A stretch of DNA of 64,000 bases. It comes from Motacilla alba alba. Lineage: Eukaryota; Chordata; Aves; Passeriformes; Motacillidae. The notes beneath the pieces are model-generated. The model was not told the DNA's origin. It saw nothing but the letters and a program-made list of their open reading frames with translations, and did not search any database. The position numbers and the translations under genes were made by a program. Every line of letters starts with the position of its first letter. Position 1 is the stretch's first letter. The stretch covers positions 8,694,790 through 8,758,789 of the forward strand of contig NC_052017.1 of assembly GCF_015832195.1 (NCBI RefSeq), in the 5' to 3' direction. This document shows, piece by piece, positions 53,607 through 64,000 of this stretch.

Positions 53607-55881
53607 AAACACACTGAATGCACATAAAAACATAGATAAGATTAAAAGAAATGAGAGCAGCCCCTTCCTAGCACTACCCTACTAAGAGTATGGTAGCACT
53701 GTCAGACATTTTTCTGGGGGCTTTATGACTCAGCTGTTGTAATCCAGCAGAGTCTGTACTTTCAATAGAAAGCTTCAGGTGCAAAACATGTATTGTATAA
53801 ATGAATTCCAAATACATTATTTTAGCAATAGTGCATTAGTTTTTTTTTGTCATTAAAAAAGAACAAAAAAGAAAAAAACAACCCGAAGATCAGATGACCA
53901 AGAAAACTGAGATTCATAGACCAGGCTATTGTGCATGCCAAAATTCCTTTTCAGGCGGAATTTTACTATGCATTCAGTACTATGAGTTCATTGTACAAAA
54001 TCTGCACGTAGCAAATGATTACAGTACCCTACACTGGACTGTGAATACATGTGAAATGAACACTCAGAATTCAATTAAATCTTAACAGGTTCATTCCCAT
54101 ACTGGCTTAAAATACAAAGAATGGCAGCTCCGCTACTTTTCTCATCTAGTTATCATTTTTCTTTTTCAAAGTATTGCACAACACTTCTTCCACAGGGCTA
54201 TTTAACCCTTACACAATGTCACTCTAAGAGGCGCTTTCCTGGCGGTGTGAACTGTGACTTACTGTAGATCTAATCCTGCAGCTCACGCAGGGACCTCAAT
54301 CCTTACTGAAACAAGTCAGAGGCGAGGTGCTCTGAGCTTCAGATGTCCTAGTTGTACAGGCTCATTTATGCTCTAGTTAGAATTGCTAGCAGATTTCTCA
54401 CTAACTTTGAAAAGAGCAAAGCTGGACGCTGCACTGGCTCTGTGCTGCAGCCTCACACAGCTTAATGGAAGCGAGTCACAATTCTTACTACAAAAATTCA
54501 CTACAGGCAACTTCCTCGGTACCACAAGCAAAAGGAAATCAACCCATAAAAATCATATTAAAGTTGAACCCAGAGAAGAAAACCTTGAAAATTCAATTAC
54601 AATTTCAACTCGATCTCATGGCTGTGCTTCCTTGCTCCACTACTGCTTTTCACTGTGTTGTGACTCTGTAGTATATCCTTACATCCTCACCTAGCCATAG
54701 CTCCAAGTGACTCAGAGCAGCTGCACTCCACTACCTGACCTGCACTGTGTGAGGTGTTTCTCTGCTTTGAAAAGTCTTGCAATATGTACAAGAATACTGA
54801 GTAGATGAAGGGTGGCATTTAGCCCCTACATTTTTAAGGGTAGAATTTTGCCAACAGACAACTGTGCAACCAGCTCCTGTTGGCTGTATGCCAGCTCCTC
54901 CCCTCGGGTGCAGATGCACAACTTTGACTGGCATCAGTCAGAGCTCCCAGCACTCCTTGAAAGAAAGAAGTTTGGATCTGTTGAGCGCTGAGCCCGGTAT
55001 AATCACTTTAGGGGGTTGTAGATAATATTGTAGAGCAGAGAGAACAACATGTGATCCCACAGGCCGCTGGCGGATGGAGCACCAACTCCCCAAACCTCCT
55101 GGAGATTCTTTTCATTAGTCATAAGCGCATCGCTGTGGATTAGCTGGTACATGCTAACACCTACACGTGATACACTGGGCACGGTTTGCAATCAAATGAA
55201 GATTATTTCGCTCCAGTATTTATCATGCATGGCTTTAATTTTCAAATTAAAATCTAGATAGGCACAGCAAACATTAGAGAAGTTGGCGAGGACTTTCACG
55301 GCTTTTGCCTTTGTCTATTTGTATTTTAAAGCCACACTGACTTTCTTTAAAGTTCCAAAGGGTATGCTTTGTCAACATTTTCATCTGCTTCCTCAAGCTT
55401 CCACCTTCCTGCAGCCAAAGGTCTGCAGACCTCGCTGTTGGATCCTTATGAGCAAATGGTACCATGGGAATGATGCTATCGCCATATGACTCCATTGTGG
55501 TTCTTTCTTTAAAGCTCACACTTCCTAATTTACTTGTGAGAGTCCCAATATAGGGATCTTGGGGAAGCCACACAAAAAGCCTGGAAGTTGCAGAAATGGA
55601 TAAATACTTGAAAAACAAAGAAATACAGAAGCACTGAGGTTATACAAGGGAGGAAAGGTATTGATCTCTAAATGTGAAATGAATATGTCTTAAACCCAGG
55701 CAACATCTCTGTGTAAGGCAACACTAAACATCAACCTACTGAAGATATGTCTTTTAATTTAGCATTGTGGCATCACAGGCTGAGGAGTCCTCTTTCAACC
55801 CAAAAATCTTTATAGGAAAAAAAAGCACTAGTTCCTCAGACCCGTATCCCCTTAGAAGAAGCGCCATACTTTGTGCTTTAC

Positions 55882-56048
55882 CTGCGGAAATCCAGAAGGG
55901 ATCTGGTGGAAGCAGGAGCCCTCTGATCGTTCCAGCTGAGGAAGTGGAACTGGGTCACTGTGCGGGTCTCGTTGGTCTGCAGGTTCTTCAGGTAGAAGCT
56001 CCTCACGAGGAAATCCTCGCACCAGATGTGCTCAGAGACAAGATTTAC
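55882..56048 (-). CDS. PTPRN2: PTPRN2 exon: WPD-loop region of PTP-like domain
   Basis: The exon has 167 bases: 55 codons plus two bases of a split Arg codon. It begins [18 protein letters not shown] and ends [10 protein letters not shown]. It continues in frame from the exon at 57195-57314 (HIYE joined to VNLV). It contains the loop that in active PTPs carries the general-acid aspartate within the motif WPDxGxP. Here the residues read WNDQRAP: the Asp is kept, the Pro is Asn, and the loop Gly is Arg. Loss of the Pro is a family trait (I recall Tyr in mammals), in keeping with a pseudophosphatase. The acceptor is ctgtgggtgtag and the donor is CAG followed by gtaaag. A long plus-strand open frame over this exon is an antisense shadow. 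Confidence 0.96.
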
Positions 56049-57194
56049 CTACACCCACAGGAAGGAACAAACGGAGATCAGCAAGTTGGTTGCAAGTCAC
56101 ATCTCCAGGATTGCACATGTAAGATTTCTGGGATGAAGGAACTGCATGAAAATTTTATTTTTATTAGCAAATTGGCCAGTATGGAGGGAAAAAAAAATTC
56201 ATTTAGCAATCAATGTAGCTGTCAGAAAGGGGTTAGCTGCCATTGCTCTTCCATTGAAAACATAAGAAAAATCTTGACAATTTTAATGCGTAAGAAAAAT
56301 TCACTGAATTAAATCTTTATAACATTATGTGAATACAAAAGATATTCTGCATTGAAAATGTGTTAGACTGGCAGTTCCTTTCTTTGCAGATATGTCCACA
56401 AATGCATTGCCCAGCCCACTCTCAGAGGTCTTAAACATCTGAGTTGAATTCACATGAGAAGTAAAAATTCAGTTTCTTTTGCTAAGAAGAAAAATAAGCA
56501 TTAAAAAATGCAGCCTATTTGCAGAGCTCATCTTTTCAGAAAATGACTTTATTCCCATTTTAGTTTAAATAACAGCATTTCTTCACAGTTTCTCCACATT
56601 TCTTTGTATTTGGCATTGTGGTATTATTTTCTTCTTCTACACAGCTGGACCACTGGAAAAATCTGACAGTCGTTGTCAATGTTGCATTGCAACAGAACTC
56701 GTGATATGATATTTTGGGCTAGAAATGCAAAGCAGAAAATAAAAAATATGTATTTGTTGTTGTGACTGGGGCAAAAGACAAAAATAGATAGGATTAATTA
56801 CTGCAGCAATATAGAGGTTTTTCTACAAAGATTTACATATGGCTATCCTAAGGCAAAATCCACGAGTTTTAAAAATACTATTTTCCTATAAAACATAAAC
56901 ACCCGCTTTCATACATCAACCACTCGCAAAACCATTCAAAACACAAACACTATTGTCCTTTTTAATACTGCAATATTTCACTCATTATTTACTGTATTTT
57001 ACTCTGTGGAAACCACCTTGCTGTTAAAGCTGCGCTCCAGTTTTTTCGCAAACGCAGGACTACCCGAAGGCACACCAAGTGCATTTCAGAGTCCGCAGCT
57101 CGACCTCTGGCTTAGAGCATCTCCAGCATCCTTCTGCCCTGGATGGAATCAGCACTTACTGTCACGTTTGCAACCAGAAATTTTGTGCAGGTAC
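56049..57194 (-). other. PTPRN2: PTPRN2 intron, 1.1 kb
   Basis: This short phase 0 intron has 1,146 bases with a gtacct donor and a ctgtgggtgtag acceptor. It is AT-rich, with no repeat or RNA gene seen. Confidence 0.88.
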
Positions 57195-57314
57195 CTCGTA
57201 GATGTGGTAGAGGTTTGACCCTTCGTCCGGCCAATAGTGGTAGCACTGCTTGACTCCGTTTTCCACGAGGGGTGTCAGCATGACAATAACGACACAGCCG
57301 TTCTCCCAGACCAT
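57195..57314 (-). CDS. PTPRN2: PTPRN2 exon: PTP-like domain, MVWENGC segment
   Basis: The exon has 120 bases, exactly 40 codons. It begins [13 protein letters not shown] and ends [11 protein letters not shown], and lies in the middle of the receptor PTP-like domain. The MVWE and [10 protein letters not shown] stretch is the core beta strand found in all classical PTPs, and the [11 protein letters not shown] segment is typical of the IA-2 family. The upstream acceptor reads ttgtctgcag before ATG and the donor is GAG followed by gtacct, so both neighbouring introns are phase 0 here. The ATG at its start is an internal Met codon, not a translation start. An open frame continues a short way into the flanking intron on both sides, which is chance. 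This is the most 5' exon visible; the preceding exon was not found up to 64000. Confidence 0.96.
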
Positions 57315-60300
57315 CTGCAGACAAAGAAAGACACCGTGGCCACATTGTGACTGCCTAATTACTGCGTGACATGTATAATTACTGCACTCAGACACACAAT
57401 CAAAATTTATTCCATTCACAGGAAATTTATTTCATTTTCATTAGACACTTTTACTCTGCAGCTGCTTTCAAATCCCTGAATAAACTGGCACCATATTTTG
57501 CAGGCGTCCATGAAATATTAAAGAATTTCCTGCGATTTCAATTCAGGTCATCCCCAAAATCTCTCCTTGCTCCCGGTACCATGTTCAACTGCTTTTCTGT
57601 CAAACTTTCAGATCCACTGAAGGAACGCTGAATGGTGCTTGCAGAACACCCATCCTTTTAAGATTTGATATTTAACACTGAAGCAGCACAGATTTACCAA
57701 AGTCACATGTATTGAAACCTGTTTGTGTTCTCAATCCCATGTCTTTTTTCAGTTTACCAAGTAGCTAAAGCCATTAAAGCACTGCATTGCTGAAACAATC
57801 ATAGAAATTGCATCTGAACAACAGTAATGAAGAAAAGGCAGGGAAAATTCAAAGCAAATCTGTTTTTCCAGGAACATTTTGGATGGAGAAGTCATCCCTC
57901 CAAATGCACATTTATAAAAGATTTCTTGCAAATGTGCATTACTTTCTTTTTCCTTCTTTCTTTCCTTCCAGTTTTCCTTTGTCTTCTGTCTTCCTTTTTC
58001 CTTTTTGTTAAAATTTTCTTTTTATTTTCCTTTCTCTTTCCCTCTTTTCTACTTTATTTTTCTTTCTTTTTTTTTTTCCTCCCCTTCTCCTTTCTCTTTT
58101 CTAGTTCTGTTTTCCCCTTTTTCCCCCCCTTTTTTTTTTCCTGGAGGTAGAATGAAAGTCCAACCTGTGCTGCAGACAGTGCACTCAAAGAGCACAGGTA
58201 CAGAAACAGAGGAAAACAGAGTATCTTTGCTGTCAGCATGACCACTTAATAATTTAGACCAGCCACAGAGTAGGATACAAGAATCAAGCACATCCTTAAC
58301 GAAAGGATTTGTGGATGTCTCTCACAAATAGCAAACAAGCAGAGATGCTCTGGTCTGGCATATCTCTGTTCCAAACACAGCCCATGACTGAACAAAAAGG
58401 CTCCTATGAATTAATACCAAGCAGTATAATCACTAAAAACTGTTATTATTATGCTTTACATTGATGTTATATTTGCATACAACTTTCATTGTCTTTTTGC
58501 TAGCATATAAAATTACTAAATGAAGAGTAAACTGCTCTTTTTGTGAAGGGTTATGTTTATTTCACAGAAATATTTATAAGCAACTGTATTGACATGTAAA
58601 TTTTGTCAACAAAAAAGGCCTTTGTCTAAACTGTGCAAAGATGAGATGATACATTCAATTCAAGGATTATTTTTTAAATTACATATCAAATAAAAAGGTT
58701 TCCCATTCATGGATAATGATGTTGTCTTCTCTTTTAAGAATAGCTTGCATATAGAGACACAAATAACGTTTTTCTTCCCTTTTTTCATTTTGCAACATAA
58801 TTAAAACTACTTTTAAAACTGGCTTAGAATTATTTAGAGAAATGAATCCAGGGTTTACACAGAATAGGGTTATTTATCTTTTTGAAAAGAAGTGGGATAA
58901 AAAAATTACAGTGGAATTCAAGAACAATCTTTTTTTTTAACCCCTTAAAAATATTTTTTAAATAAAAAGTCTGTAATTTCCCCCTCCTCACTTTAAAATC
59001 TCACAATGCCACAAAACCATTTAAACATACTTTAAAATTATAGACACTTTACAGACACATGTATATTTATCATTTGTATCTTTTTTTGTACTGCATTTGT
59101 CTCAGGCCACAGCTGGAAACCTTCTTTATATGTAAGGAAGATGATACAGATTTCTTTCATTCTAAAATAGTTTCACCTTTTTCAGCCAGCAATCAGACTA
59201 AGATAAGAATTCCAAACATGCATCTTACTTTAAAACTAGCCCCACTAAATCAGTACTTTCATCACATAACGATTTAATGTGCCTCTAGAAGGTATAGAAG
59301 CTCATTGAAGCCATTACGAAAATGAGGAGAAACACAGTTTTTATGAGTGTAATAAAAATACAATGATCTAGACCATAAACTAATCATCGAGCACTCTGCT
59401 TGTGCCACCCAAGTGTAACATTATAAAAGCCCACTCATTTAGAGAGGAATCCTTACAGTTTGGCAACCCTGTTCATTGGTTCAAAGACAGAGCATTTCAT
59501 TAGAGAGGGGCTGTCTGCATCTCTTAAGATTTCATTAAGCATAAATCCAAATGAAAGTTAATTTAAACAAACAATTTCAAAGTTACTCTGGGGTATAATA
59601 TTTCTTTTAGGTCATTGTGTGAAAAGTAGAAGTCAAATCTACTAAATCAGGAAGGCAATACAGTCTAATGCCTTCACTCCTGTTACAAGCAACTGTCCCT
59701 GCATCTCCTGTGCTTACCATTGAGATGAGATTTCCACTAAGGCTCACCACCTGTGACTGAAGGACTACAGCATTTTCATTGTTTCCTTGCTAATTTAAAT
59801 AGTGGAACGTCAGGCTGGTATCTATTACCATGCACTTCCTAATAACCTGGAAGCAGGATGAGGCAGTTCACAGAGTTTTACACTGTCATCTGATTACCTC
59901 CCCATCTTTAAGCAATTGATGGGGTTTTCAGAAGCTGCATCTCCCAGCACTTCACACGTGGCTGTGCTCAGTATCCACACACACCCATAAACTACAAAGT
60001 GTCCCCAAGAACGTGTCTTGGTAAAGAAAGAACAGGCAGCCCAGACCTGGTCTGCATAATCCCAGCACAGCTTCTGAAGAAGCACCTGTGGTTGCCAAAG
60101 GGACATTTGAGCTGGCCTTGGAGAATGGAGGAAGAAGTTCAACAGCAAATATGCAGTAATTCACATATTTCTGAACTTTGTATGCTTGCACAATGTGATA
60201 GAATAAAGAGGACATCAGGTCCTCAGGGCAGAGGCTTTTCTTTTTATGTAGAGCCCAGCAAAATTAAGCCTTAGACTCTAAGATTCTACAAAAACTAAAT

Positions 60301-63300
60301 ATATTAATACATATACACCATATAATATTCACACGTATCTATTTGCAAAATATAAAATTAATTTTATTTAAATCACTTAGCACAGGCACGCTCGTGTTTG
60401 TAATTCATGAAGAAGAAATGTTGAATGGAGTCCTGTTTATTACGAGCAATAAGCCCTGAGTTCTGTGCAGGAACTCACTGCAGAGCCTGCAGTGCATTCT
60501 TTGCTGAAAAGGGAGGACACTGCATGATTTTGTGTGACATGTCCACCTTCAGCCTGTTGGCCTAGAGAGTAACGTGTTAATGATCTTTAGTGAGGTTCTG
60601 CTGTATGCATCATTCTCAGAACACTTCTTGGACAAGAATAACATCATCCTATTCCATTTGCTGCAAATTAAAGGCTGAATCCTGCCACCCAAAATGAGCA
60701 GAGCATTTGTGATCCTCAGAATTCCCTGTTGATGAAATCCACTAAGTGTAGAGACCTCATGCTGTGGTTATCCAGCATTGCCAGCCCCACATAAAGGGCT
60801 TCCACATTGGGATGAATTATATTTACTAAGAAGTACTTGAAAAGGAGCACAGAATTGGTTTTTCATGTAATGAGAAAAAAAGTCACAAATAGCAGAACCA
60901 GTGTTACAGCAATGCCATAAATCTGATAAAACATCAGGTTTTGATAGCTTATACTTTAAAATGTCCTTGTTTACTAGCTTGTAAATAAAATGGTTAATAT
61001 GAACCCCCTTTTCTTTTTCAGATACTTCATCACTTTGAAGCTTCTTTTTGTAATAAATGATTCTCCCCAAACTCTTTTTTCAGCCATTTCTGTCATTTTT
61101 GTGATGGGGAAATGACAAGATATGAGCTCTGCCCAGACACTCTTCATTTAATGGAGACTAGTGGAGAAGTTTCTAAAATGCAATGATTTAAAAGTAGAAA
61201 ATAGATGGGATAATCAGTTAAATCCAGCCAGTTCACTAAATATAACCTGCAAATCACACCAGCTGCTCTCTGGGAGAGACCTCCAGCAAACTACAGAATT
61301 TATCTTTTCAGTCTTTTAGGGTTCCCATACAATTGGGATAACTGGTAAATACAAAGACTTGGAAAAGCAGATGAACCAGCAAAGAGAACCCAAATCATTT
61401 CTGAGGATAATCAAAACTCAATATGAATAAACAGGACTCCTAAAAAAACAATGCAAGGTCCTAACCCTTGCTGCATCAGATAACATTTATCCCATTACAT
61501 ATTGTGAAAATAATTAACTCAACTGTGATGTCTTTCAAACTTTAAAAAAAAAAGGGGATCGTTTAACTGAAGGAAAAAATTGGGTTGAATTTAGATTTTT
61601 ATTACCAAGTAGAGCTTCACAATGCATTTCAGTCAGAAAGTCATACAAACTCTTTTTGTGAAATATTTTTGTTTTAAATGACATAACTTTAATATGAAAT
61701 GGGTCAAATCTGGCAAGGTGAGAATTGCCATTTGCAAAATCATAACTGTGCCTGCCAGTTAAGCAAATCTGTAGGTTGGAAGATTAATGGTCAACAATCT
61801 GTATTTCATTAAAAAAGTATCTGACTGCAGCTGGAAAAATGTCTTTAGAAAGGACCATATATAAATACACAGTTGCAGTGTGTCCCCTGCTGTTGTAGCA
61901 ACACTTGTTTGGAAGTCATAGGGAAAGGCAAATTCAAGATGACTCTATGTGTTGCAATAATTTCTCTTTCTGCTTTCTCATAGAGACATAAACTGCTCTT
62001 ATTCTTCTCAGCAGACTCCTAACAAACCTTATTATTAAATAATTTAAATATGAGCTCTGTTTAGAGCTGCACTGCTAAAAAAAACCACATTAAGGAGCAA
62101 AAGTCCACCAAAAATAATCAGAAATTAGCTTTTTCTTTAGTATTGAAAATGTGGAAACTAAACAATAAAGGGATACAAATTTTAAGGGACCATTTTTAAC
62201 TACCTTCTCCAAGCAGATCCATAATTAGAGGGAGCGTGGTAAAAGCAGACTCCTTCGCTGAACGCTTATGGAATTTCTAATGCTGTATTTATTTCTCATG
62301 GCTTGACAAGTTACTAGAGCTCTAGGGGCTACTGTTCTGTGCCTATGTCTCCCTTGCTGTTTTTCCTTTATTAAATTAAAATATGCATATTTTACACATT
62401 GAATTGCTTTCTGTTGGTTTTCATCTGCTCTTCTTTCTGAAGGTGAGAACTGATTAGACATGCAGGAAGTCCCATTCCAGGCAAAGAAAATAAAACTTGG
62501 GAATCACAACTGCTTGAAAGCACTGTGTCGACACAGAACAAAATGCAGAGGAATAATTTAGTCTGTAAATTAATTTCAGCACTCACAAAACATGCTGAAC
62601 TGGGAGCACAGAAACCAGCATTTAGAGCAGACAAGGGTTTGGTACAGTTGTTCGACTCAGCCCATGGGCTTGGAACAATGATTTTGCTGGAAGACTCATT
62701 CAGCTATGGGGACATGGTCTCCTGATACTGGGATTTGCCCTTGGAGACTACTGATGACTAATCCTTTTTACAGAGGAAACAGTCAACTGACAGTATTCTG
62801 TATTTCTTTTGCTGAATTCCAAAACTGGAAGAGAGAAGTAAGTGTTGCTGATTAGACATGCAAAGATTTATCATGTCCTCAAGACTGTGATTCAGGAATC
62901 AATTCTTAATATGCCATTGTGGTCTGGGAGGAAACCAACAGTCAGTTTTTCTGTCAGGTGCTGATAACTTACTCCTGAACAGGGGTAGAGAAAAGTAAAA
63001 ATAGTTTTAGATTGAGAAATGCAGGACTGGGGCAACAAAAAGCAAATGGCAGTTGAACTGCCTGGCTCATATTAGGGCCATGGACTTAACTCTTGAGGCC
63101 CCCTTCTGCACTTTACACTTAACAGTCTGGAAATAAAAGTAAAAAATAATCAAGGGAACAGAGATGAGGTTTCCCCAATCACCACAGCCACAACAGTGCA
63201 AACCTCTACTCCAGTGCAGTCTGTTTGTCAGCTAGAGACGGGCAGCATTAACAAGAACACCAAAGGACACTTCCAGTTTCAAAGACCATTTCATGTACTG

Positions 63301-64000
63301 ACGAGTAGTGGAGGCAAGATGGGGTAAGGAAATGCATGGGTTTGACTCAGAATGTGGAGGATGATGAAGCTTTTCCTTGCTTCCTAGAGGAGCACTCCAA
63401 CCACAAAGGGGCAGCTCTTGAAGTCTGCCTTCCACCTCCTGTCTGACTTGGTGCTGCCCATCGGTGGTGTGTGCTCTGTCATCCTTGCCACACTAAGGCA
63501 TTGGGGGATCTATTTAGCCTGAGCAAAAGATCTGTTTAGGCAAAACCCATGGAGTTTTCTGGTCTAAACTATGAGTGCGTCCAATACAAATGTGGACTGT
63601 ATTTAACTTACTCTCATGACTTAGGTCACTAGGTGACTTAGATGCACTGTACCTTACGCAGCATTTGCAAAATAAGGAGAATCATATATATAATGTTCAC
63701 TTCTATAATGTTCAGATAATGATTAACTATGTTCTTCACAGAGGGAGGACATCACAGGAGCACAACAAATGCTTACAGAGGTATATATGTAACATATTAA
63801 TTCATTTTTCAAGGCAACTAAAGCATGGCAGTAAGTGCTTGCTCCCTCCCCCTATTTCACTTGATGTGGTAAAATAAAAAAATTTGAAAATGCACTTCCC
63901 TCCAAAAAGGAGGGGAAAGAAGGGCAAACGTGGGTAGATTTATGAAAGAAAGACAACGATATGGGGTATTTTTCAGAGGGAAAATTTATGGCCTCCTACA
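57315..64000 (-). other. PTPRN2: PTPRN2 intron, incomplete at right edge
   Basis: This intron sequence lies upstream of the MVWENGC exon. I looked on the minus strand for the preceding PTP exon (expected to end near ATQGPL and DFWQ) and did not find it, so the intron is at least 6.7 kb. A long polypyrimidine tract lies at 57951-58142. The rest is AT-rich with no recognisable element. Confidence 0.75.
57951..58142 (+). repeat. Long polypyrimidine (T/C) tract
   Basis: About 190 bases are almost entirely T and C on the plus strand, so purine-rich on the gene strand. It produces a spurious Phe/Ser-rich open frame. Tracts of this kind can adopt triplex structures and are prone to assembly error. 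It lies about 640 bases upstream of the MVWENGC exon. Confidence 0.85.

Larger units (their letters stand above)
50258..55881 (-). other. PTPRN2: PTPRN2 intron hosting mir-153, 5.6 kb
   Basis: This intron has 5,624 bases with gtaaag and tgttttatttcag splice sites. It carries the mir-153 hairpin about 2.6 kb upstream of the HCS exon, TA-rich repeats at 52634-52665 and 53556-53606, and otherwise unique AT-rich DNA. No independent promoter for the microRNA could be identified by eye. Confidence 0.88.
22830..64000 (-). other. PTPRN2: PTPRN2 gene, 3' portion (exons, introns, 3'UTR)
   Basis: This is the transcribed span of the 3' end of PTPRN2, running right to left. Six coding exons join in frame with intron phases 0, 2, 2, 1 and 0, giving 183 C-terminal residues. 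PTPRN2 is a single-pass protein of neuroendocrine dense-core vesicles; its cytoplasmic domain has a tyrosine phosphatase fold with little or no activity towards phosphotyrosine, and it is a type 1 diabetes autoantigen (established knowledge). PTPRN2 is preferred over its paralogue PTPRN because the sequence has GMVQTKEQ near the C-terminus, where I recall PTPRN having GLVRSKDQ, and because the intronic miR-153 hairpin matches the mir-153-2 loop. The left end is the inferred poly(A) site; the gene continues past the right edge. Confidence 0.95.

Noticed and set aside
55767..56312. 181-codon plus-strand open frame
   Set aside because: It overlaps the PTPRN2 exon at 55882-56048 on the opposite strand and is its antisense shadow.
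57827..58241. Phe/Ser-rich and Lys/Glu-rich open frames
   Set aside because: They are translations of the polypyrimidine tract.
1..64000. CRISPR arrays, bacterial operons, phage or prokaryotic mobile elements
   Set aside because: No spaced direct repeats and no dense coding. The window is vertebrate nuclear DNA.

Overview
The window is vertebrate nuclear DNA, most likely from a bird. It is AT-rich and intron-dominated, with no bacterial-type gene packing. The interspersed repeats I can place are CR1-type LINE 3' ends (ending in the CTGTGATTCTATGAT-like tail) and one degraded LTR of a type I recall from songbird genomes. A passerine or near relative is my best guess, from the repeats only.

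The only protein-coding gene I can support is the 3' part of PTPRN2 (IA-2beta/phogrin, a receptor-type protein tyrosine phosphatase-like protein of dense-core vesicles), on the minus strand. Six exons were placed by reading the reverse strand, checking splice sites and checking that reading frames join: 57195-57314, 55882-56048, 50204-50257, 48120-48184, 32094-32167 and 27411-27482 (stop codon 27411-27413). Together they encode the last 183 residues, i.e. most of the intracellular phosphatase-like domain. They include the degenerate WPD loop (WND), the [12 protein letters not shown]-loop and the C-terminus ILKALPQ. The first half of the domain, the transmembrane segment and the luminal part lie beyond 64000. 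One intron (50258-55881) contains a complete mir-153 hairpin at 52823-52909 on the same strand. I recall it as nearly identical to human mir-153-2, which is also hosted by PTPRN2. One intron (48185-50203) has a non-canonical GC donor.

Layout: 1 to about 22830 is gene-free as far as I can see. It holds CR1 fragments (2474-2627, 5060-5549, 11547-12065, probably 20740-21240) and the LTR (about 14178-14710). From known vertebrate synteny it should be the gap between PTPRN2 and DNAJB6. About 22830-27410 is the probable long 3'UTR. 27483-57194 alternates large introns and short exons. 57315-64000 is intron with no exon found. Introns carry microsatellites, two short CpG-rich patches (38908-38952, 46130-46400), two perfect short hairpins and several homeobox-site-rich AT stretches that may be conserved regulatory DNA.

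I found no undescribed gene system. The most notable points are the host-gene/microRNA pair, the altered WPD loop, the GC-AG intron and the CpG patches.
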